A stretch of 19,363 nt of DNA from Alphaproteobacteria bacterium (GTDB lineage Bacteria > Pseudomonadota > Alphaproteobacteria > Micropepsales > Micropepsaceae), in NCBI GenBank assembly GCA_015654715.1, contig JAATGK010000368.1:1-19363 (forward strand). Reading direction: 5' to 3'. The notes below the pieces were generated by a model. The model saw only the letters and a program-made list of their open reading frames with translations. It searched no databases and was not told where the DNA came from. Positions 1 through 8,338 of this stretch are shown here, in pieces; the stretch's first letter is position 1, and every line of letters begins with the position of its first letter. Both the position numbers and the translations under genes were made by a program.

Positions 1-785
1 CCAGGGAAAACGGCCGTGTTGATTTTGCTACCGAACGCCTCGTCGCGCGACAGGATCATGCCGCCGCGGGGCGCGCGAAGGGTCTTGTGGGTGGTGGTCG
101 TCACCACATGGGCGTGGTCGAGCGGATGGGGATGCACCCCGCCCGCGACCAGACCGGCAAAATGGGCCATGTCGACCATGAAGTAGGCACCGACCTCATC
201 GGCAATCTTGCGGAAGGCGGCAAAATCGATGACGCGCGGATAGGCCGAGCCGCCGGCGATGATGATTTTCGGCCGGACCTCTTTGGCCAGCGCCGCGACC
301 TCGTCCATGTCGATGCGGTGATCCTGGCGGCGGACCTTATAGCCGTGCGGCTTGAACCACTTGCCCGACTGATTGACCGGCGAGCCGTGGGTCAGATGCC
401 CGCCGCAGGATAGATCGAGGCCCATAAAGCTGTCGCCGGGCTGCATCAGAGCAAAGAACACCGCCTGATTGGCCTGGGCGCCGGAGTGGGGCTGGACGTT
501 GGCAAAGCTGCAATCGAACAGCTTCTTGGCGCGGTCGATGGCGAGTTCTTCGGCGACATCGACATATTCGCAGCCGCCGTAATAACGCCGGCCGGGATAG
601 CCCTCGGCGTATTTATTGGTGAGAACCGATCCCTGCGCCTCCAAAACTGCCTTGGAGACGATGTTTTCCGAGGCAATCAGCTCGATCTTTTCTTGCTGAC
701 GTTTGAATTCGTCATGGATTGCTTTGGCCAGGTCGGGGTCCGTCTGGGCCACGCCAAGATTGAAAAAATCACTACGCCCGGCCAC
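1..785 (-). CDS. glyA: Serine hydroxymethyltransferase, 3' end cut off by window edge
   Basis: PLP enzyme that interconverts serine and glycine and loads one-carbon units onto tetrahydrofolate in the cytoplasm. The visible part reads without interruption as the N-terminal ~261 of an expected ~420-435 residues. It contains [10 protein letters not shown] and [18 protein letters not shown] near the N-terminus, [13 protein letters not shown] for the substrate/PLP region, [13 protein letters not shown], and the PLP-lysine segment [14 protein letters not shown] with the Schiff-base lysine at about residue 234. Two starts are possible. ATG at 797 has AGGG only 2 nt upstream. GTG at 785 has a perfect GGAGG (795-791) with 5-nt spacing, so I prefer GTG. 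The gene is divergent from the MucR-like regulator across a ~390-bp intergenic region. Identity is certain; only the start is open. Confidence 0.96.
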   Translation of the reverse strand, partial: MAGRSDFFNLGVAQTDPDLAKAIHDEFKRQQEKIELIASENIVSKAVLEAQGSVLTNKYAEGYPGRRYYGGCEYVDVAEELAIDRAKKLFDCSFANVQPHSGAQANQAVFFALMQPGDSFMGLDLSCGGHLTHGSPVNQSGKWFKPHGYKVRRQDHRIDMDEVAALAKEVRPKIIIAGGSAYPRVIDFAAFRKIADEVGAYFMVDMAHFAGLVAGGVHPHPLDHAHVVTTTTHKTLRAPRGGMILSRDEAFGSKINTAVFP

Positions 786-1174
786 GCTTGCCTCCATTGC
801 CCTAACCCACGGGGCGCCTAGCCGTTGACCGACGCGGCACCGCCTGCGGTCGTACCCCTAACCCTTTACCAAATCTAGAGCCTGTACGGGATGCGTCTCA
901 TAAGGCGAGGTTCTGTCGCGGTGCGCGCGCCTTCGGCGCCCATCTACTTCCGGTCGAAAGTACAATTTCCGTATCGGAAGGAATCACTACTTAAGGGCGA
1001 AATCGAAGTCATAACTAGAGCAAAGTTTGCAAAACTAAAGTCGCTGTGAATATTGTTCATTACTCTGCCGTCTTCGAATCGACTTGGGGCGGTGATTGGT
1101 GGATACGCGTTTTGTAGCAATCAGCGGCCGCGATGCCAGGCACGAAGACCGGCACGGCAAGGAAAGACAAATCA
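786..1174. other. Divergent intergenic region between glyA and mucR-like gene
   Basis: About 390 bp without a convincing gene. The half near glyA is GC-rich and carries two exact copies of CCCTAACCC (800-808 and 856-864) upstream of glyA, of unknown meaning. The half near the regulator (about 960-1065) is clearly AT-richer and holds a possible promoter and an 11-bp palindrome, listed separately. I saw no glycine or folate riboswitch architecture, but RNA folding by eye is weak evidence. Confidence 0.6.
1020..1054 (+). promoter_or_regulatory. Possible promoter and operator of the MucR-like gene
   Basis: TTGCAA (1027-1032) and AATATT (1049-1054) are separated by 16 bp in an AT-rich island, giving a candidate sigma-70-type promoter with a leader of roughly 110 nt. 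The -35 hexamer overlaps a palindrome with an odd centre, GCAAAGTTTGC (1020-1030). Ros/MucR proteins commonly repress their own genes by binding AT-rich sites, so this could be an autoregulatory site; that is inference only. Confidence 0.35.
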
Positions 1175-1597
1175 ATGGATAGCACCAAGGGTAGTGAATT
1201 GCTGAAATTGGCGAGCGACATCGTCGCCGCGTATGTCAGCAACAACCCTGTGCCGGTGAGCGAACTACCGGCGATGATCAAGAACGTCCATGCCACACTT
1301 GGAACGCTGACGGGCGTGCCCGCTGCCGACGTTGTGACCAATCAGAAACCGGCCATCTCGGTGAAGAAGTCGATCACCCCGGAATATCTCATCTGCCTTG
1401 AAGACGGCAAACGGCTGAAGATGCTGAAGCGCTACCTGCGCTCGCGCTACGGTCTGTCGCCCGACCAATATCGCACCAAGTGGGGCCTGCCGTCGGATTA
1501 CCCGATGGTCGCCGCCAATTACGCCGCCCAACGCTCCGAATTCGCCAAGAAAATCGGCCTCGGCAGGCCCGCCGCAAAGGGCCGGCGCAGGGGATAA
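1175..1597 (+). CDS. Ros/MucR-family transcriptional regulator with degenerate zinc site
   Basis: A 140-residue DNA-binding regulator of the Ros/MucR family. Members control exopolysaccharide, motility and virulence or symbiosis genes in alphaproteobacteria and often act as H-NS-like silencers. The N-terminal half (residues 5-45) is the family's oligomerisation-type region. The C-terminal domain has YLICLEDGKRLKMLKRYL (71-88), then GLSPDQYRTKWGLPSDYPMV and AKKIGLGRP, which is diagnostic. In Ros the zinc ligands are Cys-Cys-His-His; the equivalent positions here are C74, D77, Y87 and Y92, so at most two potential ligands remain. Metal-free relatives are known in Mesorhizobium (the Ml proteins). 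The start at 1175 is chosen because AAGGAAAG lies 8 nt upstream; an in-frame ATG at 1133 has no ribosome-binding site. It is a lone gene, divergent from glyA, ending 8 bp before the inverted repeat. Confidence 0.9.
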   Translation: MDSTKGSELLKLASDIVAAYVSNNPVPVSELPAMIKNVHATLGTLTGVPAADVVTNQKPAISVKKSITPEYLICLEDGKRLKMLKRYLRSRYGLSPDQYRTKWGLPSDYPMVAANYAAQRSEFAKKIGLGRPAAKGRRRG

Positions 1598-1604
1598 ACC
1601 TCGC

Positions 1605-1791
1605 TGTCATTCCCGGCCGAGCATCGCCGCAGGCGAGAGCGAGGGGAAGGGACCCCAAGTGGCAACAGTCGTACGCCGCCTGGGGCGCGGTGACACGAGC
1701 GCTTCCTCTCAAAGACCGCCTTGCTGAAACGACCTGGGTCCCCTTCCCTTCGCACCCGCGCTACCGCGCGCCTGCTCAGCCGGGGATGACA
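1605..1791. repeat. 187-bp imperfect inverted repeat, MITE/REP-like
   Basis: The left end reads TGTCATTCCCGGCCGAGC and the right end, read on the other strand, TGTCATCCCCGGCTGAGC. Both arms continue into a GGGAAGGG-ACCC block (about 1638-1656 and 1736-1750). The element fills almost the whole gap between the mucR-like stop (1597) and the stop of the DUF6898-like gene (1793). No transposase ORF and no obvious target-site duplication are present. It may also act as a two-way transcription terminator between these convergent genes. A shorter relative lies at 7467-7524. Confidence 0.7.
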
Positions 1792-1792
1792 A

Positions 1793-1984
1793 TCAGGTTT
1801 TCTTCTTCAGCACCCACGCCAGCTTTGCCGTCGCGTTGTGGATCAGCGCTTCACGTGCGCCCGCGGGGCCGAAGACGCTGGCTTCGGTGCCGGTGGAAGG
1901 ATCAATGGCGGTGACCTTCATCAGGCCGCCATGGAGCACGCACTCGATGTAAACGCCGTCGTCCTTGGTCGGGGCAGCGGCCAT
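1793..1984 (-). CDS. Small DUF6898-like protein coupled to hemA
   Basis: A 63-residue protein beginning [16 protein letters not shown], with a conserved-looking core MKVTAIDPSTGTEASVFGPA and a basic C-terminus ending LKKKT. It resembles a family of small proteins of unknown function found in alphaproteobacteria (DUF6898, sometimes misannotated as serine hydroxymethyltransferase); the assignment is from memory of the pattern. It has no signal peptide or membrane segment. Its ATG overlaps the hemA stop in a TGATG junction (1986-1982), so it is almost certainly translated from the hemA mRNA by coupling or reinitiation. The stop lies directly beside the inverted repeat. Its position suggests a role linked to tetrapyrrole synthesis, which is inference. 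Confidence 0.8.
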   Translation of the reverse strand: MAAAPTKDDGVYIECVLHGGLMKVTAIDPSTGTEASVFGPAGAREALIHNATAKLAWVLKKKT

Positions 1985-3210
1985 CAGGCAGCGCACTGCC
2001 GCGGCAGCGCGTGATGCTGCCAAAGGTTGGCGAGCGCGCCTACCAGCGTGTCCATCATCTCGGGCGTATGCAGCGGACCCGGCGTGAAGCGCAGACGCTC
2101 CTTGCCGCGCGGCACGGTGGGATAATTGATCGGCTGCACGTAAATGCCGTGGTCGTTCATCAGAGCGTCCGACACCGCCTTGCAGCAGACCGCATCGCCG
2201 ACCATCACCGGCACGATGTGGCTGGGCGAGTCGATGAGCGGCAGGCCCGCCGCCTTCATCATCGCCTTCAGCCGGCCGGCATTGGCCTGCTGCGCCACGC
2301 GCTCGACATTGCTTTCCTTGAGATGGCGAATGGATGCGATGGCGCCCGCGCACAGAACCGGCGCCAGCGAGGTCGAAAAGATGAAGCCCGGCGCATAGGA
2401 GCGGATGGCGTCGATGATCTCGGCCTTGGCGGTGATGTAGCCGCCCATGATGCCGTAGGCTTTGGCCAGCGTGCCTTCGACGATGTCGATGCGGCCCATG
2501 GTACCGTCACGCGCCGCAACCCCGGCGCCGCGCGGGCCGTACATGCCGACGGCGTGAACTTCGTCGATATAGGTGAACGCGCCGTATTCGTCGGCCAAAT
2601 CGCAGATCTTTTCGGTCGGGCCGAAATCGCCGTCCATCGAATAGACGCCTTCAAACGCGATCACTTTGGGGCGACCCGGCGCGATCGCCTTCAGGATTTC
2701 TTCGAGATGCGCCATATCGTTGTGGCGGAAAATCTTCTTCTCGGCGCCGCCGTGACGAATGCCCTCGATCATCGAGTTGTGATTGAGCTGGTCGGAGATC
2801 AGGACGACATCGGGCAGCAGCTTGGCGAGCGTCGACAGCGTGGCGTCGTTGGAGACATAGCCGGAGGTGAAGGTCAGCGCCGCGTCCTTGCCGTGCAGGT
2901 CGGCGAGTTCGCGCTCGAGCTGAACGTGATAATGCGTGGTGCCGGAGATGTTGCGCGTACCGCCCGCACCGGCGCCCACTTCCTCAAGCGCTTCATGCAT
3001 CGCTGCCAGCACCTTGGGATGCTGGCCCATGCCGAGATAATCGTTCGAGCACCAAATAGTGATCGGCCGTTGCTTGCCGTCGGGACTGTAATAATTGGCA
3101 GCCGGAAAGGCCCCCTTGCGGCGCGCAAGGTCGGCAAACACCCGGTAACGGCCTTCGCGCTTGAGCTCTGCGACGGCTTCCTGGAACCGGGTAAGATACG
3201 GAAATGACAT
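1984..3210 (-). CDS. hemA: 5-aminolevulinate synthase
   Basis: PLP enzyme condensing glycine and succinyl-CoA to 5-aminolevulinate, the first committed step of haem synthesis by the C4 route used by alphaproteobacteria. At 408 residues it is full length for the family. Visible landmarks are [13 protein letters not shown] (53-65), [19 protein letters not shown] (81-99), [13 protein letters not shown] (144-156), the PLP-binding [16 protein letters not shown] (215-230), and the Schiff-base segment [14 protein letters not shown] with K250. The C-terminal region contains [20 protein letters not shown] sits 11 nt before the ATG. The downstream small gene overlaps the stop, making a two-gene operon. 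The upstream 110 bp contain an FNR-like dyad. hemB lies 2.8 kb away in another transcription unit. Confidence 0.97.
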   Translation of the reverse strand: MSFPYLTRFQEAVAELKREGRYRVFADLARRKGAFPAANYYSPDGKQRPITIWCSNDYLGMGQHPKVLAAMHEALEEVGAGAGGTRNISGTTHYHVQLERELADLHGKDAALTFTSGYVSNDATLSTLAKLLPDVVLISDQLNHNSMIEGIRHGGAEKKIFRHNDMAHLEEILKAIAPGRPKVIAFEGVYSMDGDFGPTEKICDLADEYGAFTYIDEVHAVGMYGPRGAGVAARDGTMGRIDIVEGTLAKAYGIMGGYITAKAEIIDAIRSYAPGFIFSTSLAPVLCAGAIASIRHLKESNVERVAQQANAGRLKAMMKAAGLPLIDSPSHIVPVMVGDAVCCKAVSDALMNDHGIYVQPINYPTVPRGKERLRFTPGPLHTPEMMDTLVGALANLWQHHALPRQCAA

Positions 3211-3261
3211 AGCTTTTGTTACTCCACCCCCCGAAATCAGGACTCCATTTTCAACGCAATT

Positions 3262-3275
3262 TTGGAACGTTTCAA
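3262..3275 (-). promoter_or_regulatory. FNR/FixK-like dyad upstream of hemA
   Basis: TTGGAACGTTTCAA is a 14-bp dyad with only one mismatched pair, centred about 58 bp upstream of the hemA ATG. It has the TTG-N8-CAA frame of FNR/FixK boxes (consensus TTGAT-N4-ATCAA) and matches 7 of its 10 fixed positions. hemA is under FnrL or FixK control in several alphaproteobacteria, which makes the site plausible. It is a degenerate match, so it is held as a candidate only. Confidence 0.4.
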
Positions 3276-3321
3276 GAAATTAGAGCGGTTTTATTGTCAC
3301 ATGATAGTAGCTTGCGCAGCT

Positions 3322-3984
3322 TTAATGCGCGACGACTGCGTTTACCACCAGGGCGATCAGCACAGTATTGAAAAAGAACGACACGATGCCGTGACCGGTA
3401 ACCGCGCGGCGCATGTGTCCGCTCGCAATTTGCACGTCCGACACTTGTGCGGTCATACCGATGACAAAAGAGAAATAGAGAAAGTCCCACAGGTCCGGCG
3501 TTTTGGTGCCCGGAAAGATCAGCGCCTTGCCGGCCTTGGCATCGCCCGGCGGATCGAAATAGAACAGATTGGCGTAGTGGAACGCCGATATGGTATGCAA
3601 TACGAACCATCCCAAGGGCGCCGCCGCCAATACCAGCACCAGCGATACGGTATCGAGCTTGCCGCCGCTGTTGAGCGCATGGAACACGCCGGCTAGGTTG
3701 ACGGCGATGACCACCAGCGTAATCGCCACGACCACGAGGATACCCTCGTCTTCCCGCGTGGCGCGGCGTTTCAGGCCGTCGGTGGTATGGCCGATCAGCA
3801 CAATCGCGCCGCCGATCAGATAGGCGAGGAAGAAGGCGTCACCTCCGGCCGCCGGCGGTTCCGGCCCACCGAGCACACGCATCGCCGCATAGACGACAAG
3901 CCCCACCGCCGCCGCGGCGTAGAACCGGCCGTGATGATAGACGTGGTGATGGAACTGTTTGCGAGTCAGAAGCATGTTGCACAT
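3322..3984 (-). CDS. DUF1345 family membrane protein
   Basis: A 220-residue inner-membrane protein of unknown function. About five hydrophobic segments are visible, near residues 20-38, 49-66, 81-103, 113-131 and 200-218. The family signature is in the C-terminal third: FPGTKTPDLWDFLYFSFVIG (157-176), then MTAQVSDVQIASGHMRR (177-193) and FFFNTVLIALVVN. The N-terminus carries a short histidine-rich patch, FHHHVYHH (11-18), before the first membrane segment. The first ATG at 3984 and a second at 3975 are both possible starts; neither has a strong ribosome-binding site. The gene is followed by hemA on the same strand after 111 bp and is separated from the upstream ldtR-like gene by a terminator, so it is probably transcribed alone. 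No function should be inferred from the neighbours. Confidence 0.88.
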   Translation of the reverse strand: MCNMLLTRKQFHHHVYHHGRFYAAAAVGLVVYAAMRVLGGPEPPAAGGDAFFLAYLIGGAIVLIGHTTDGLKRRATREDEGILVVVAITLVVIAVNLAGVFHALNSGGKLDTVSLVLVLAAAPLGWFVLHTISAFHYANLFYFDPPGDAKAGKALIFPGTKTPDLWDFLYFSFVIGMTAQVSDVQIASGHMRRAVTGHGIVSFFFNTVLIALVVNAVVAH

Positions 3985-4010
3985 GCTCGCACGAGTCGCC
4001 GCCTACCCCC

Positions 4011-4044
4011 AAAAGCACTATGGCCCGCACGCGGCGGGCCATAG
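4011..4044 (-). terminator. Intrinsic terminator of the LdtR-like gene
   Basis: An 11-bp perfect stem, CTATGGCCCGC (4018-4028) against GCGGGCCATAG (4034-4044), with a 5-nt loop. Read on the minus strand it is followed by TGCTTTT (4017-4011). It lies 26 bp past the stop of the LdtR-like gene and upstream of the DUF1345 gene, so it should end transcription of the regulator. Confidence 0.85.
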
Positions 4045-4069
4045 CCGAACAGGTAAGCACGTTCAGGGC

Positions 4070-4579
4070 TTAGAGCCGGAAACGAACCTGATCGATCCAG
4101 AAGCGCTCGATGCGCCGGAGAGACGCGTTTAAACCTTCGAGATCGGAGGAAGCGACATTGCCAACCGCTTCGAGCGAACCCAAATGGCGCCCGAACAGCT
4201 CGCGCAGCATGTCGCGCACGGCCTCGCCCTTTTGCGTCAGGTGGACCAGCACCGAACGGCGGTCCACTTCCGAGCGCTCATGATGGATGTAGCCGAGATC
4301 GACGAGCTTTTTCAGATTGTAGGACACATTCGAGCCAAGATAGTGCCCGCGCGTTCTGAGTTCGCCGGCGGTCAATTCCTGATCGCCGACATTGAACAAG
4401 AGAAGCGCCTGGACGCTGTTGATCTCGCGTTCGTCGCGCCGATCAAGTTCGTCCTTGATCACGTCGAGAAGCTGACGATGCAGCCTTTCCACGAGATTAA
4501 GAGTCTCGAGATAGAATTTTGCTTGCTCGCGCGCGCCGTCCATTGCGGCCGCTACTTGCGGTCTTGCCAGTGCCGTCAT
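4070..4579 (-). CDS. ldtR: MarR-type winged-helix regulator, LdtR-like
   Basis: A 169-residue winged-helix repressor/activator. The segment VERLHRQLLDVIKDELDRR (30-48) followed by INSVQALLLFNVGDQELTAG (53-72), HYLGSNVSYNLKKLVDLGYI (79-98) and ERSEVDRRSVLVHLTQKG (101-118) closely resembles LdtR of Rhizobiales and Liberibacter, which controls an L,D-transpeptidase gene and stress tolerance. The recognition helix is in GSNVSYNLKKLV and the wing in SEVDRRSV. GGGTGGGAAG lies just before the ATG. No L,D-transpeptidase gene is beside it, so its target must lie elsewhere. It is flanked by a dyad upstream and a strong terminator downstream, so it is a single-gene unit. The subfamily assignment is good; the symbol is by resemblance. 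Confidence 0.85.
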   Translation of the reverse strand: MTALARPQVAAAMDGAREQAKFYLETLNLVERLHRQLLDVIKDELDRRDEREINSVQALLLFNVGDQELTAGELRTRGHYLGSNVSYNLKKLVDLGYIHHERSEVDRRSVLVHLTQKGEAVRDMLRELFGRHLGSLEAVGNVASSDLEGLNASLRRIERFWIDQVRFRL

Positions 4580-4599
4580 CGTCTTCCCACCCTTTTCTA

Positions 4600-4634
4600 G
4601 GGCCCACCTATTATTGTAGGATCAGGGTAGGCCC
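4600..4634 (-). promoter_or_regulatory. Dyad in the ldtR-like promoter region
   Basis: GGGCC-C-ACC (4600-4608) pairs with GGT-A-GGCCC (4626-4634), with an inner CCTA/TAGG pair (4607-4610 and 4617-4620). It sits 20-55 bp upstream of the ATG. On the minus strand it contains TACAAT, which could serve as a -10 element, though no good -35 is seen at the right spacing. An autoregulatory operator is the natural guess; a 5'-leader hairpin is the alternative. Confidence 0.4.
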
Positions 4635-4781
4635 CAGCTCTTAAGGACGAGTAAAACTTGCTGCGAAGACCGCGCAACGGCCGGATTGTCCGACGATTTT
4701 TGACAACCTTCGTGGAACGCGGCAAATAAAGCGTAAAGTTGCACCGCCTTGGCACGACGTCGAACGGTTGCAAAAGGCGTT

Positions 4782-7012
<2,231 letters not shown>

Positions 7013-7086
7013 CGCCACCCTGGGCTGGTAAAGGGACTTAATTCTCGATTAGTTTTGCCGGGATACGATTCCGGCTTGGGGATGAA

Positions 7087-7461
7087 ATGGCGCGCCCGAA
7101 CAACTTCATCAACCGCTTCCGTTATGCGATCCTGGCGGTGCTCATCATCGCCACGATCGGCTACGGCTATTACCTCTATCGGATCTACCTGCCGGCGCAG
7201 CCGCCCGCCCCGCCGCCGTCGATTGCGGTCGCGGTGCTGGCCGACGGCAGCGTTGCGATCGAGGGCGTAACCTATTCCAGTCCCGCAACGCTAAAGCCAA
7301 AGCTCGCCGAGATCGAAAAGACTCGCCCTGGTGCCGGCTATTCGATCGACGCTCCGCACGGCGAGAACTTCAACGGCATCGCCAAGGCGGTCGTGCTGCT
7401 GCAAGCGAGCGGCGCCAAGACGATTTGGGTGATCAACGAGCAGAAGCCGAAAGAGAAGTAG
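7087..7461 (+). CDS. Small membrane-anchored protein with ExbD/TolR-like periplasmic domain
   Basis: A 124-residue protein with a short basic N-terminus, a single membrane segment (about 12-32, ILAVLIIATIGYGYYLYRIY), a proline-rich linker (35-44), and a ~75-residue C-terminal domain. That domain begins VAVLADGSVAIEGVTYS and ends AVVLLQASGAKTIWVINEQ. The pattern of a strand, DG turn, strand, helix and a final GAKTIWVI strand resembles the periplasmic domain of ExbD/TolR proteins. However, the conserved membrane Asp of ExbD is not present and no ExbB/TolQ gene is nearby, so it is probably not a working proton-channel subunit. It lies 74 bp after hemB on the same strand and could be co-transcribed. 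The short leader GGGG sits just before the ATG. The fold assignment is tentative. Confidence 0.65.
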   Translation: MARPNNFINRFRYAILAVLIIATIGYGYYLYRIYLPAQPPAPPPSIAVAVLADGSVAIEGVTYSSPATLKPKLAEIEKTRPGAGYSIDAPHGENFNGIAKAVVLLQASGAKTIWVINEQKPKEK

Positions 7462-7466
7462 GCGGC

Positions 7467-7524
7467 CATCCCCGGCCGGGTCGAGCAACGCAAAGCGTTG
7501 AAATACTCCCGGCCGACGATGACA
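7467..7524. repeat. REP-like palindromic element between convergent genes
   Basis: Nested dyads: CATC (7467-7470) pairs with GATG (7518-7521), CGGCCGGG (7473-7480) with CCCGGCCG (7508-7515), and an inner hairpin CAACGC-AAA-GCGTTG (7486-7500). The right end CCCGGCCGACGATGACA resembles the ends of the 1605-1791 element. It lies between the ends of two convergent genes and could act as a bidirectional terminator. It lacks a T-run on either side, so that role is uncertain. Confidence 0.65.
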
Positions 7525-7531
7525 GGGTTGT

Positions 7532-8122
7532 CTATTCCGGCTTCACCGTGAACAGGCTGCGCAGCAGAATCTCCGCGCGCGACGGCAGCACGTCCAGACC
7601 GGAACGGCGCTGGCCAAGGTCGATCACATTTTCGAGAACGAGCATCGCGAGGCCGTGCACCGCCGCCCAAACGGCAAGTCCGAGCGCGGAATCGTGCAGC
7701 GCTTTGCCGATCTCGTCGCCGATCGAATCCGCAGCTTCCGCGAGGGCGGGAAACGCCTCGCGGTTAGGTAGCTGCGGACCGAACATCAGGCGTGCCAAAG
7801 CGGGACGCCGAGCGACAAAACGCATGTATGCGGCACCGACAGCCGCGACCCGATCCGACTCGACGCCCTGAATGGCGGCGGCCTCGACGATCTCGCCACG
7901 CAATTCCGCAAAGCCCTCCAACGCGAGCTCGACCAAGAGCGCCTCGTGGTTAGGGAAATGGCGATACGGCGCGGCATGGCTGACTCCGGCACGGCGCGCA
8001 ACGGCCCGCAAGCTGAGAGCAGCCAGCGATTCTTCTTCCAAAATGGCCCTTGCAGCGTCCAACAGGGCGTTGCGAAGGTCTCCGTGATGGTATGGGCGCT
8101 TCGGCCCGGCTCTTACATCCAT
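7532..8122 (-). CDS. TetR/AcrR-family transcriptional regulator
   Basis: A 196-residue repressor. The N-terminal helix-turn-helix domain spans about residues 12-60, with YHHGDLRNALLDAARAIL, then LSLRAVARRAGVSHAAPYRH (37-56) as the DNA-reading part. The C-terminal ligand-binding region contains the family motif AVWAAVHGLAMLVLE, typical of the WHG-type TetR C-terminal domain. The likely start is ATG 8122, with AAAGGTG about 12 nt upstream. It lies 216 bp downstream of emrB on the same strand, so it may be read through from the efflux operon, but it has room for its own promoter. Its regulatory target and ligand cannot be told from sequence; the neighbouring efflux pump is a possible target, though that operon already begins with its own MarR repressor. 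Confidence 0.9.
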   Translation of the reverse strand: MDVRAGPKRPYHHGDLRNALLDAARAILEEESLAALSLRAVARRAGVSHAAPYRHFPNHEALLVELALEGFAELRGEIVEAAAIQGVESDRVAAVGAAYMRFVARRPALARLMFGPQLPNREAFPALAEAADSIGDEIGKALHDSALGLAVWAAVHGLAMLVLENVIDLGQRRSGLDVLPSRAEILLRSLFTVKPE

Positions 8123-8338
8123 GACTAAACTTTACACCTTTGCCTCTGCCTTGTGACGGGCGATTGGCGCATCGGTTCCATCGATGGCACGCCCAAGCTC
8201 ATAAATCAGCCCGGCTGCTACCACATATACGCTCAATGCAATTCGAGCGCTGCGCCTCGGGCAAAATTATGACCGACCTGACGCAGCGGAGACTTCCGCG
8301 CGCGACGATGGCATAACAAGAAAGCGCTGTCGAAAGCC
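8123..8338. other. Intergenic region between emrB end and tetR start
   Basis: A 216-bp stretch with no convincing ORF. It contains a short palindrome CCATCGATGG (8178-8187) and, next to the tetR ATG, TAAACTTTA (8126-8134), a 9-bp palindrome with an odd centre that could belong to a tetR operator or promoter. I see no strong terminator after emrB, so read-through into tetR is possible. Confidence 0.4.

Noticed and set aside
800..864. Two copies of the telomere-like CCCTAACCC upstream of glyA
   Set aside because: Only two copies 56 bp apart in a bacterial chromosome; probably chance or a minor regulatory repeat, with no supporting context.
786..1174. Possible glycine or folate riboswitch before glyA
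   Set aside because: I could not find the conserved core or paired aptamers; the leader looks unstructured apart from a small GCGCC-TTC-GGCGC hairpin near 935-947.
2011..3207. 398-codon open frame on the plus strand opposite hemA
   Set aside because: It mirrors a strongly conserved hemA in high-GC DNA; the translation is Arg/His/Asp-rich without any motif.
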